A stretch of DNA of 64,000 bases from an uncultured Fibrobacter sp. (lineage in GTDB: Bacteria; Fibrobacterota; Fibrobacteria; Fibrobacterales; Fibrobacteraceae), in NCBI GenBank assembly GCA_946183925.1, contig CAMHDS010000002.1, positions 1 to 64,000 of the forward strand, given 5' to 3'. Below are positions 17,362 to 24,594 of the stretch, in pieces. The position numbers were made by a program, and so were the translations under genes. Numbering within the stretch: the first letter of the stretch is position 1; each line of letters starts with the position of its first letter. The notes beneath the pieces were generated by a model. It saw nothing but the letters and a program-made list of their open reading frames with translations, was not told the DNA's origin and did no database searches.

Positions 17362-18579
17362 ATGTACAATCTGTTGGAAAATGGCGGTGTGTGTTCCCCC
17401 AAGGGCTTCACGGCATCTGGAATCTGCGCAGGCATCAAGGCCAGCGGCAATGCCGACATGGCACTTCTCAAGAGCGAAAAGGCCGCCCGCTGTTTTGCGG
17501 TGTTTACCACCAACAAGGTGAAGGCCGCCCCGGTGCTCTACGACAAGGCCGCCCTGGAACATGCCCATTTTGCAACGGCTGTGGTGGTGAACAGCGGAAA
17601 CGCCAACGCCTGTACCGGCGAACAGGGCTACAAGGATGCCGAACGCATGGCTACCCTTACCGAAGAGGCCTTGAACCTTGCGCCCAAGAGCGTGCTGGTA
17701 TGCAGCACCGGCGTGATCGGCCACCTGATGCCCATGGACAAGATTGAGGCGGGAATCCCCAAGCTGGTGGAAAAGCTCCACGCCGACGCCTCCGAGGAAT
17801 TCGGCCGCGCCATCCTCACTACCGACCTTGCCCTCAAGAGCCACGCGGTAGAAATCCATACCGAAAAGGGCGTGGTGACCATCGGCGGCGCCTGCAAGGG
17901 CTCGGGTATGATCCACCCTAATATGGCCACCATGCTTGCCTTCATTACCACCGACATTTCGCTCCCCATCGATTTCTTTGCCGAATTCCGTGCGGACATC
18001 GCCGATTCCTTTAACGCCATCACCGTCGATGGCGACACCAGCACCAACGACACCTGCATCTTGCTGGCCAACGGCATGAGCGGTCTGCGCTACGAAGACC
18101 TGAGCCTCTCGGAGCAGGGCGAGTTCCGTGCGGCCCTGATGCTTATCATGCAGAGCCTTGCCAAAGACATCGTGCGCGACGGCGAAGGCGCTACCAAGCT
18201 GATTGAGCTGCGCATCGAAAAAGCCGAAAGCCACGAAGAAGCTCTCCGCATGGCCCGCTTCATCGGAACATCGAACCTTGCGAAATGCGCCATGTTCGGC
18301 GAAGACCCCAACTGGGGCCGCATTCTCAGCAGTGCGGGCAGTAGCGGCTGCAACATGGTGGCCGAACACACGGACCTGTACTTCGGCGACGTGAAGGTGC
18401 TTGAAGGCGGACGCCCGCTCCAGCTCGACGAAGCCCAGACGGCGGCACTCCATGCGGTGGTTCGCCAGCGTGAATACAAAGTAACGCTTGTGCTGAACAT
18501 CGGTCAGGCATCCGCAAGCGCGTTCACCTGCGACCTGAGCTACGGCTACGTAAAGATCAACGCGGAATACACGACCTGA
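17362..18579 (+). CDS. argJ: Bifunctional ornithine acetyltransferase / N-acetylglutamate synthase ArgJ
   Basis: 405 residues from ATG 17362, which follows AGGAGT at 17352 and begins the conserved region (NGGVCSPKGFTASGICAGIK); an upstream ATG at 17245 lies within greA and is unlikely. ArgJ recycles the acetyl group in arginine synthesis, transferring it from N-acetylornithine to glutamate. Family blocks are VVNSGNANACTGEQGYKDAERM, CSTGVIGHLMPMDKI, the self-cleavage region CKGSGMIHPNMATMLAF, DGDTSTNDTCILLANG, FGEDPNWGRILSSAG and the C-terminal CDLSYGYVKINAEYTT. It is divergent from greA and stands alone. Heptamer repeats follow its stop codon. Confidence 0.96.
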   Translation: MYNLLENGGVCSPKGFTASGICAGIKASGNADMALLKSEKAARCFAVFTTNKVKAAPVLYDKAALEHAHFATAVVVNSGNANACTGEQGYKDAERMATLTEEALNLAPKSVLVCSTGVIGHLMPMDKIEAGIPKLVEKLHADASEEFGRAILTTDLALKSHAVEIHTEKGVVTIGGACKGSGMIHPNMATMLAFITTDISLPIDFFAEFRADIADSFNAITVDGDTSTNDTCILLANGMSGLRYEDLSLSEQGEFRAALMLIMQSLAKDIVRDGEGATKLIELRIEKAESHEEALRMARFIGTSNLAKCAMFGEDPNWGRILSSAGSSGCNMVAEHTDLYFGDVKVLEGGRPLQLDEAQTAALHAVVRQREYKVTLVLNIGQASASAFTCDLSYGYVKINAEYTT

Positions 18580-18582
18580 TTA

Positions 18583-18641
18583 GTTGTGAGTAATCAGTTG
18601 TGAGTTTTGAGTAACTCGTTACTCACGACTCATAACTCATT
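18583..18641. repeat. Heptamer-armed inverted repeat between convergent argJ and a lipoprotein gene
   Basis: Seven-base units (TTGTGAG, TAATCAG, TTGTGAG, TTTTGAG) run into a hairpin TGAGTAA-CTCG-TTACTCA and then into opposite-sense units (CGACTCA, TAACTCA). The array lies between two convergent stop codons, so it could also end transcription in both directions. Confidence 0.6.
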
Positions 18642-19563
18642 TCAGGCACCTCAGGCTTGCCCCGTGTTCGGGATTGAACTTCTCGAAGGTGACGTTGTCC
18701 TTGTTGTGGTGGAATACCACCACTTCGCCTTCGGCGGTCCAGAAGTAGGCCTTTTTCCCGGCGGTATCGAACTTGCGCTCCTTCAGTGGCACGTCGCTCT
18801 TGGCGAAGTGGGCTCCTCCCGCTTTTACGCCAAAGCCCAGCTCGTCCTTGCCGTTGCCGTAGTTGTTGGAGCCTTCTGTAACGGGGTCCCAGCCGAAACC
18901 GGCCTTCAAGGCCAGGGCGGGCTTGTTGCCTGCGGCGGCAATCAGCTTCTGCCATTCTTCTTTGGTGGGCATGTGGAATCCGTCCATGCAGGCGGTCTTC
19001 GCGCTTTCGAAATTGTAGAGGCGGCCCCAGTTGTTGCATTGCATGCAGAGGGAGCCTGCCGCCGGGGCGTAGTTCAGGTTTTCTGCGGTCCAGAGCTGGT
19101 CGCCGATGCGGACCCATTCGTAGGCGATACCGTCTCGGGGGTCCTTGTAGCTGCCGTTAGTGGCGGGGTCGCCGCTTTCATCGAAAACTTCCCCAAATTC
19201 CACCTGCTTGTTCTTCTGGTACAGGGCCTTGGAGGCGAGCTTCCCGTTCTTGTGGTAGCGGAGCACCGTTCCTTCGATGTAACCGTCGGCATAGGGAATT
19301 TCCGATTTCAAGGTGCCGTCTTCAAAGTATTCCTTGGTAAGGCCTTCCCGCCGGTCTTCCTTGTAGGGCGTTTCCCGCTTCAGCGTGCCGTTCTCGTAGA
19401 ACTCCTTTTCCAGGCCTTCGCGCTTGTCGTTTACGTAGGTGGTTTCGAACTGCACCTGGCCATTGGGGTATTTTTCCACCCGCACGTCTTCGCAACCCGC
19501 GACCAAAAAGGCGATAGAAGCCGCGAGCCCTGCGGCAAAAATTTTACGAGAGATTTTGTTCAT
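18637..19563 (-). CDS. Lipoprotein with MORN_2 repeats and a FISUMP domain
   Basis: 308 residues. The signal peptide ends in a lipobox (FLVAGC), so the mature protein is probably lipid-anchored. Residues about 28-135 contain YwqK/MORN_2-type repeats (YPNGQVQFETTYVNDKREG, YENGTLKRETPYKEDRREG, YFEDGTLKSEIPYADG, YHKNGKLASKALYQ). Residues about 140-308 form a FISUMP domain: RDGIAYEWVRIGDQLWTAENLNY, then a Cys-x-x-Cys with WGRLYNFESA, GFHMPTKEEWQKLI, and the C-terminal ASLRCLK. FISUMP domains are abundant in Fibrobacter surface proteins; their biochemical role is unclear to me. AAGGAG precedes the ATG. The combination of MORN and FISUMP in one protein is worth noting. Confidence 0.85.
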   Translation of the reverse strand: MNKISRKIFAAGLAASIAFLVAGCEDVRVEKYPNGQVQFETTYVNDKREGLEKEFYENGTLKRETPYKEDRREGLTKEYFEDGTLKSEIPYADGYIEGTVLRYHKNGKLASKALYQKNKQVEFGEVFDESGDPATNGSYKDPRDGIAYEWVRIGDQLWTAENLNYAPAAGSLCMQCNNWGRLYNFESAKTACMDGFHMPTKEEWQKLIAAAGNKPALALKAGFGWDPVTEGSNNYGNGKDELGFGVKAGGAHFAKSDVPLKERKFDTAGKKAYFWTAEGEVVVFHHNKDNVTFEKFNPEHGASLRCLK

Positions 19564-19789
19564 GTCTTACTCCTTCGAAAAAACTTTCCTAACCATCAAA
19601 ACGTCTTATTACCTGCAACCTTCACGCCTCACAACTCACGACATTGAGTTATCAGTCGTCAGTTTTCAGTCATCAGTATATAATTTGGCGCCAAAGGCGC
19701 GACTATAAGAACTCACAACTCACAACTGACAACTCATTACTAATCTTGTGCCCCGAGCCTCGCGCCTCAAAGCATCTTGTGACCAGCGA
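19564..19789. repeat. Composite repeat with heptamer arms around a GGCGCC hairpin
   Basis: Units such as TTATCAG, TCGTCAG, TTTTCAG, TCATCAG run up to TATAATTT and a GCGCC-AAA-GGCGC hairpin (19688-19700). These are followed by ACTATAAG and opposite-sense units AACTCAC, AACTCAC, AACTGAC, AACTCAT to 19737. The same composite occurs at 31170-31320. The first 60 bases contain the promoter of the lipoprotein gene on the minus strand. Confidence 0.65.
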
Positions 19790-19929
19790 CCCCTAGATCC
19801 TAGCCCCTAAATCCTAGCCCCTAGATCCTAGCCCCTAGATCCTAGCCCCTAAATCCTAGTCCCTAGATCCTAGCCCCTAGATCCTAGCCCCTAAATCCTA
19901 GCCCCTAAATCCTAACCCCTACAACCTAA
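19790..19929. repeat. CTAG-rich tandem array, about ten 14-bp (2 x 7) units
   Basis: Ten consecutive 14-base units alternating CCCCTAG or CCCCTAA with ATCCTAG. On the minus strand the array begins exactly at the TAG stop codon of the GH8 gene (19926-19928). There is no spacer structure, so it is not a CRISPR array. The flank at 19745-19790, read on the minus strand, matches 36925-36965. Confidence 0.85.
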
Positions 19930-21038
19930 AACACTATCTTCCCGGCGGTCCCGAGAATCCCGATAATATAGAGCATGCCGTCGTAGTAGCGCCAGAATCG
20001 GAAGGGCACCGACAGGTTCGAAAGATCCCGCACGAACCCGTGGATCAGCGGATTTTCGGAATCAAGCACCTGGGTGGCGGCGGCATTCATGGCGATTACG
20101 CCCGGAGTAGCCTCGCGCCCCTGACGTGGGAAAGGACTTCCATCGACGGAATAGTCCGCTAGGTAGGGCCGCCTGCTTTCGAAGAAGTTCAGGAGCCGCT
20201 CGCAAATCTGCTTCTCCCGCTCGTCGGCGCGGAACAGCGTGTAGTCGAGGCTCAGGTTCAGGGCCACACGCCAGGCGTCTCCGCTGAAACAGTTACTTTC
20301 GGGGAACCAGGGCATGGATTTGGGCGTGCCGTCGAATTCCGAGTAGTCGGCGCAGAGCCCCGTCTCCGGGTGTGCGGCATGCGTCAAGTATTCCACGCTC
20401 CGCTTGGCGATTTCGTTCCACTCGTCGTCGCCGGTGGCTTCGGCGAACATGCGGTAGAACGCCACGGTATGGTAGCTGGGGTCGGTAAAGTCGTTGCCCA
20501 GCACAGGGGAGAACCGCACAATTCCCATCTTCGGGTCAATGATGGGGCCTACCAGCTCGTTCACCTGCTTGTGCCGCATCATGTTGATGAGTTCCACCGC
20601 CGCCTGCTTGTAGTCGTCGCGACCGAACCGCTTGGCGGCAATCAACAGGGCCGCCGCGATGTATTCTTCGCCGTCGGGGGCGGACCCGGGATCCATCATG
20701 GAAAAGTCGGTGGTGGAAACCTGCCAGGAATAGAAACCCTGGTGCGGGCCGCCCGCATTGTACAGGTAGCGCTTGGTGAAGCGCCACAGTTTTTCGAAAA
20801 GTTCCGGATGGTCGGTGAGGGCGGTGACGAACATGCCGTAGCTCATGCCTTCGGAACGGATGTCGTCGTGCCCGATATCCACGATGTAGGCCATGTCGTC
20901 GGAGGCTTCAAAGCAGATGCGCTCGTCGATAGGGTCGCCTTCGAAAAGCTTGCTGTAGGCGTTCTGCAAAAGCTGGTCTGCAAAGTTCGGGCCGTAACCC
21001 GCCTCCACGAACATGTCACGCGGCTTGAATCTTTCCAT
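19926..21038 (-). CDS. GH8 reducing-end xylose-releasing exo-oligoxylanase-like enzyme, cytoplasmic
   Basis: 370 residues, glycoside hydrolase family 8, with no signal peptide. HDDIRSEGMSYGMFVTALTD contains the presumed catalytic acid Glu63. SAPDGEEYIAAALLIAAKRFG matches the PAPDGEEYF block of the exo-oligoxylanase (Rex) branch of GH8. FSGDAWRVALNLSLDYTLF carries the candidate base Asp254. Rex enzymes release xylose from the reducing end of short xylo-oligosaccharides and are intracellular in Bacillus, which fits the absence of a signal peptide. Without a search, a chitosanase or endoglucanase of GH8 cannot be excluded, but these are normally secreted. GGAGT precedes the ATG. A CTAG-rich tandem repeat starts at its stop codon. 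Confidence 0.85.
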   Translation of the reverse strand: MERFKPRDMFVEAGYGPNFADQLLQNAYSKLFEGDPIDERICFEASDDMAYIVDIGHDDIRSEGMSYGMFVTALTDHPELFEKLWRFTKRYLYNAGGPHQGFYSWQVSTTDFSMMDPGSAPDGEEYIAAALLIAAKRFGRDDYKQAAVELINMMRHKQVNELVGPIIDPKMGIVRFSPVLGNDFTDPSYHTVAFYRMFAEATGDDEWNEIAKRSVEYLTHAAHPETGLCADYSEFDGTPKSMPWFPESNCFSGDAWRVALNLSLDYTLFRADEREKQICERLLNFFESRRPYLADYSVDGSPFPRQGREATPGVIAMNAAATQVLDSENPLIHGFVRDLSNLSVPFRFWRYYDGMLYIIGILGTAGKIVF

Positions 21039-21083
21039 AAAAAACTCCGGTATTTACCCAGAAAGGTAATAAAAGGTGTATTA

Positions 21084-21157
21084 ATTCGGAGTTCGGAATT
21101 CGGAATTCGGATTTTTTTTGAGTGCTTTGAAATCGTAATTCCGAAATCCGAATTGAA
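21084..21157. repeat. Heptamer-armed inverted repeat, ATTCGGA type
   Basis: Four left units ATTCGGA, GTTCGGA, ATTCGGA, ATTCGGA (21084-21111) are followed, after about 25 bases, by right units AATTCCG, AAATCCG, AATTGAA (21137-21157), which are complementary to the left arm. Confidence 0.75.
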
Positions 21158-21159
21158 AA

Positions 21160-21228
21160 GGGGGAGGCCTCCCCCTCGGCCGAGCTGTGTCTCGGCCTAC
21201 CCCTTCGCCTAGGGGGCTATGCCCCCTA
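21160..21228. repeat. Triple hairpin element
   Basis: Three adjacent perfect inverted repeats: GGGGGAGGCCTCCCCC (21160-21175), GGCCGAG-CTGTGT-CTCGGCC (21178-21197) and TAGGGGGC-TAT-GCCCCCTA (21210-21228). It may be a mobile repeat of REP type or a transcription barrier between the two divergent genes. Confidence 0.7.
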
Positions 21229-21368
21229 AAACCCCTAAAAAACGCCTAAAATGGGCAGTTTAGTGATGTAAATGAAAATTTACTTGTTTTTGTTTTTTTT
21301 TTTTTACATTCAGTATCGCAAACTGGATGGTTATATGGAAATGTCTTTATAACAAAGGGGAAATATCC

Positions 21369-23711
21369 ATGCGTCTAGAGAAGTCAATTAATGGATTGTT
21401 CGTCTTTTTAAGTGCCTGTGCGTTGCTTCTCGTAGCCTGCGGAGATTCCGGCGGTGGCAAGGAAGCCTTGACACCCGAAGAGGCCGGCGTGGAGACCATC
21501 GAGGACTTGCCTAATTGCAGCAAGGCCCGCGAGGGCGATTCTGTGCTCGTGGAAGAAGATTCCCTGTCCTATGTATGCCGGGGCGGCAAGTGGACCCCTG
21601 CCGAATCTGCCGATGGTGATTCGACAGACCCCGCTCCCGCAAGTTCCTCTGCAAAGGATTCCCTGCAAGAATCCCTTGCTGGCGGCGTGCAGACCATGGA
21701 CGACCTGCCCAACTGCAGCAAGAACCGCGAGGGGGATTCGGTGCTTGTGGTCGAAGATTCCCTGACCTACATCTGCCGGAGCGGCAAGTGGGAAGAAAAG
21801 AAGTACCTGATAGACTCCGTCAAGACCGAAGATGACCTGCCCGCCTGTACCAAAGGTCACGAGGGGGATTCCGCCTACGTTTCGGGCGAGTATGCGGTCT
21901 ATGTGTGTAGCGGAAACGTATGGAAAAAGGAACAGTCCATCATTCAGGTCTACAAGTCCGCCGACGACATGCCCAACTGCACAAAGAAACTGGCGAGCGT
22001 GGAGGCCTTGTCTACGGCGGATTCCGCGATATTCCTGTGCGACGGGGAACGCTGGCAGGAAATGGCCACGACTTACGCCTCTGCAGAAAAGCTTCCCAAC
22101 TGCACGGAAAAACGCGAAGGCAATCAGGCGTTCCTGCTGGACACCCGCGAAAAGTTCCAGTGTGCGGGCAAGCAGTGGAAAGCCGTGGAGGAGTGGTCTG
22201 CTGAGTCCAATAATACAGTGTCCGGTAGTTCTGTGTCCAGTAGTTCATCTTCTTCCAAGAACGGTGACATTCAATCTTCCGGTTCTCAAGAACTCACCTA
22301 TGAAACTTCCTGTGGGTCAGTCCACTATACGACAGCAACGGCTGGTCCTAACCATGGGTGGGGAAACTTTGGCTATGTCGTTCCGCTGAAAATTTCGGCA
22401 ACCAGTACACAGGAATTACACTTGGCCTTCGCCCAGGCAGAAACCGCCATTACTGGCCCCGACGCATGGAATTACTATGGCGTTCTTATAGCCAAGCACG
22501 ATGCCTCAAAGGGGGTGTGGGTTCCAGGAACGGAGGTTTTCTCCAAGGAAAAGAAGAGTGCCCGTCCAATTATTCCTCTTAGCAATGGAAGTAGCACTGC
22601 TAGTACGGTAAACACTTATGGTCTTTTTGAAAAATTTACCTTCGATACAAGGGGAACGTGGCTTGCGGAATCCTCAGGAAAAACAGTGGATGTGGTCGTC
22701 ACCTTTTATGCCCCTGATATCAGGAGCGACAGTTCCGGAATGGGATGGGATTACTACTCTATTCCAATTCCAAAAACTTCGTCGCTTTATAGCAAAACAA
22801 CTCCAAACCTTTATTATAGCGCTACAGGGGTAGGTTGCAACATTCCTGTAAGTACAACAAGAACATTCTCCTGTTCGCCGAGTACTACTTCTGGAGACAT
22901 ATACCAGGGAGACATGTTGAACTGGAGCGTTTCCGGCCTGACCCAAGCCCTGGCAGAACAGGCGTGGTTTTCTATTGAATCCGAAGCGGGAGAAGTTATT
23001 GGAATAGATTACGTCACGACATACGGTACAACAAGCGCAACTGTGCTAGTCGCCTACCCAAATGAAGGTCAATTTGACGAGTTCCTTACATTTTCTGCCA
23101 TGCCTGAGCAAAAAGTCCAGTGCAAGGCACCAGTCTCGTTCAATCATGCATCTTCGTCAGGTGTCTCGAACAATCTCTTGAACGTCCGGCCCAATAAATT
23201 GAGAGGCTGTTCTTGCGCTGCAGAAAAGGAAGGATTTGTCACCTATGGAAGTGCTGCAAGATGGACGGTAAAGGGGTGTTATTCCCCAAATCCCATTACG
23301 GAATACGAATGGATTGGAGCACAACCCGTGAACGATACAACGGCATCCGTTGAGCTTAGCGAAGATGGCGTTATCTCTGCGACACCGTCTGTTAAAGTGC
23401 GGGACTCGTCTGGAGATTCTATGTCTGTAACATGCCCCAAAGTAACGGGAGTGTCTTATGTATTTACTGGCGGAAAGGTCTCAATCCCGGCCGGAACCCA
23501 CATGCTCGGTTTCGCAATAAATAGAGGGTGGGAAGCTAACAGTTGCACCATGACCTGCGGGGGGTTGGATGCTGGAATAGTGGTTTCTATAGAAGGGTAC
23601 TCATATAATGTCGGATACTTCGGCAACATTTTCTTGCCCGTGTCTTATTGTAACGAGATTTCGCAAGCGGAAATCACAACAACAGGGGATATAAGCTGTG
23701 AAGTTTATTAG
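21369..23711 (+). CDS. Lipoprotein with five two-cysteine repeats and an unknown beta-rich C-terminal region
   Basis: 780 residues from ATG 21369 (AAAGGGG upstream; the earlier in-frame ATG at 21327 has no site). A signal peptide ends in a lipobox (LLVAC). Five repeats of about 33 residues follow, each with the pattern (S/T)xxDLPxC, about 20 residues, then C and a W five residues later; the first contains TIEDLPNCSKAREGDSV. A Ser-rich linker (about 270-290) leads to roughly 480 residues of beta-rich, Cys-containing sequence that I do not recognise, possibly carbohydrate-binding. The C-terminal half is visibly more AT-rich than the repeat half. Bases 21661-22196 are almost identical to 27013-27548. 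It is the first gene of a four-gene lipoprotein operon. Confidence 0.8.
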   Translation: MRLEKSINGLFVFLSACALLLVACGDSGGGKEALTPEEAGVETIEDLPNCSKAREGDSVLVEEDSLSYVCRGGKWTPAESADGDSTDPAPASSSAKDSLQESLAGGVQTMDDLPNCSKNREGDSVLVVEDSLTYICRSGKWEEKKYLIDSVKTEDDLPACTKGHEGDSAYVSGEYAVYVCSGNVWKKEQSIIQVYKSADDMPNCTKKLASVEALSTADSAIFLCDGERWQEMATTYASAEKLPNCTEKREGNQAFLLDTREKFQCAGKQWKAVEEWSAESNNTVSGSSVSSSSSSSKNGDIQSSGSQELTYETSCGSVHYTTATAGPNHGWGNFGYVVPLKISATSTQELHLAFAQAETAITGPDAWNYYGVLIAKHDASKGVWVPGTEVFSKEKKSARPIIPLSNGSSTASTVNTYGLFEKFTFDTRGTWLAESSGKTVDVVVTFYAPDIRSDSSGMGWDYYSIPIPKTSSLYSKTTPNLYYSATGVGCNIPVSTTRTFSCSPSTTSGDIYQGDMLNWSVSGLTQALAEQAWFSIESEAGEVIGIDYVTTYGTTSATVLVAYPNEGQFDEFLTFSAMPEQKVQCKAPVSFNHASSSGVSNNLLNVRPNKLRGCSCAAEKEGFVTYGSAARWTVKGCYSPNPITEYEWIGAQPVNDTTASVELSEDGVISATPSVKVRDSSGDSMSVTCPKVTGVSYVFTGGKVSIPAGTHMLGFAINRGWEANSCTMTCGGLDAGIVVSIEGYSYNVGYFGNIFLPVSYCNEISQAEITTTGDISCEVY
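21661..22196 (+). repeat. Near-identical 536-bp block, copy 1
   Basis: Differs from 27013-27548 at only about two positions by eye, while the sequence just to the left is clearly more diverged (roughly 88 percent). It lies inside the coding region for repeats 2 to 5. Confidence 0.85.
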
Positions 23712-23735
23712 CGACTTACACGGAGGATTCGAATA

Positions 23736-24554
23736 ATGTCAAAGGTTTTTGTCAAGAATGTTTTATTGCCTGCGGGTATTATCGCCCTGTTTTTTGCGGC
23801 CTGCAGCGATTCCGGCGACGGGGGCACCCAGCCGGTTTCTGTTTCGAGCGCCGAAACCATCGAGGACCTGCCCAACTGCAGCAAGAACCGCGAAGGGGAT
23901 TCTGTGCTTGTTGCCGAGGACTCCTTGACCTACATCTGTCAGGAGGGTAGGTGGAGAAGCGAAAAAAATCAGGACGGTTCTGTGGATGAAGATTCTGAAA
24001 CCCCAGCCGATGGCAATTCGTCCCAGTCGTCCCCAATAAACAGCGTGGAATCGTTGGATGACCTTCCCAACTGCAGCAAGAACCGTGAAGGGGATTCCGT
24101 GCTTGTGGCCGAAGATTCCATAATCTACATCTGTCGGAGCGGCAAGTGGGAAGAAAAGAAATACCTGATTGATTCTGTGGACACCGAAGACGACTTGCCC
24201 GCCTGTACAATGGGACACGAGGGAGATTCCGCCTACGTCTCGGGCGAGTATGCGGTTTACGTGTGCATTGAAAACATGTGGAAAAAGGACCAGTCCATCG
24301 TGCAGGTTTACAAGTCTGCCGATGACATGCCCAACTGCACGCAGAAACTTTTGAGCGTAGAGGCCATATCTACGGCCGATACCCTGCTGTATCGCTGCGA
24401 CGGGGAACGTTGGCAGGAAATGGCCAAAACCTACACCTCTTTAGACGATCTTCCCAACTGTACCGACAACCGCGAAGGAAACCAGGCGTTCATACTGGAT
24501 ACCCGCGAGAGGTTCCGTTGCAGCTACAAACAGTGGGTGTCAATAGAGCTTTAG
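23736..24554 (+). CDS. Lipoprotein made of five two-cysteine repeats only
   Basis: 272 residues. The signal peptide ends in FFAAC. The whole mature protein is five copies of the same C-x(19-20)-C-x4-W repeat found in its three neighbours: TIEDLPNC, SLDDLPNC, TEDDLPAC, SADDMPNC and SLDDLPNC. A short acidic and Ser-rich spacer follows repeat 1. It ends right after the last repeat, so it shows that the repeats can form a stand-alone surface protein. GGAGG precedes the ATG, which lies 24 bases after the upstream stop. No enzyme domain is present and I cannot name a function. Confidence 0.8.
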   Translation: MSKVFVKNVLLPAGIIALFFAACSDSGDGGTQPVSVSSAETIEDLPNCSKNREGDSVLVAEDSLTYICQEGRWRSEKNQDGSVDEDSETPADGNSSQSSPINSVESLDDLPNCSKNREGDSVLVAEDSIIYICRSGKWEEKKYLIDSVDTEDDLPACTMGHEGDSAYVSGEYAVYVCIENMWKKDQSIVQVYKSADDMPNCTQKLLSVEAISTADTLLYRCDGERWQEMAKTYTSLDDLPNCTDNREGNQAFILDTRERFRCSYKQWVSIEL

Positions 24555-24594
24555 ACGGGTCCAGTCGCCAAGTGTTGCAAAAACAGGGGTTAAT

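Larger units (their letters stand above)
21039..21368. other. Divergent regulatory and repeat region between GH8 gene and lipoprotein operon
   Basis: 330 bases without a gene. In order it holds heptamer arms of ATTCGGA type, three GC-rich hairpins, an AT hairpin with GAAA loop (GTAAAT-GAAA-ATTTAC, 21268-21283), a run of 13 T (21293-21305), and the leader of the next gene with AAAGGGG before ATG 21369. Confidence 0.7.

Noticed and set aside
18607..19647. 346-codon plus-strand frame across the FISUMP lipoprotein
   Set aside because: Antisense shadow; the minus-strand FISUMP motifs and lipobox are clear.
19790..19929. Tandem array considered as CRISPR
   Set aside because: Units of 14 bases directly abut with no spacers, and no cas genes are present.
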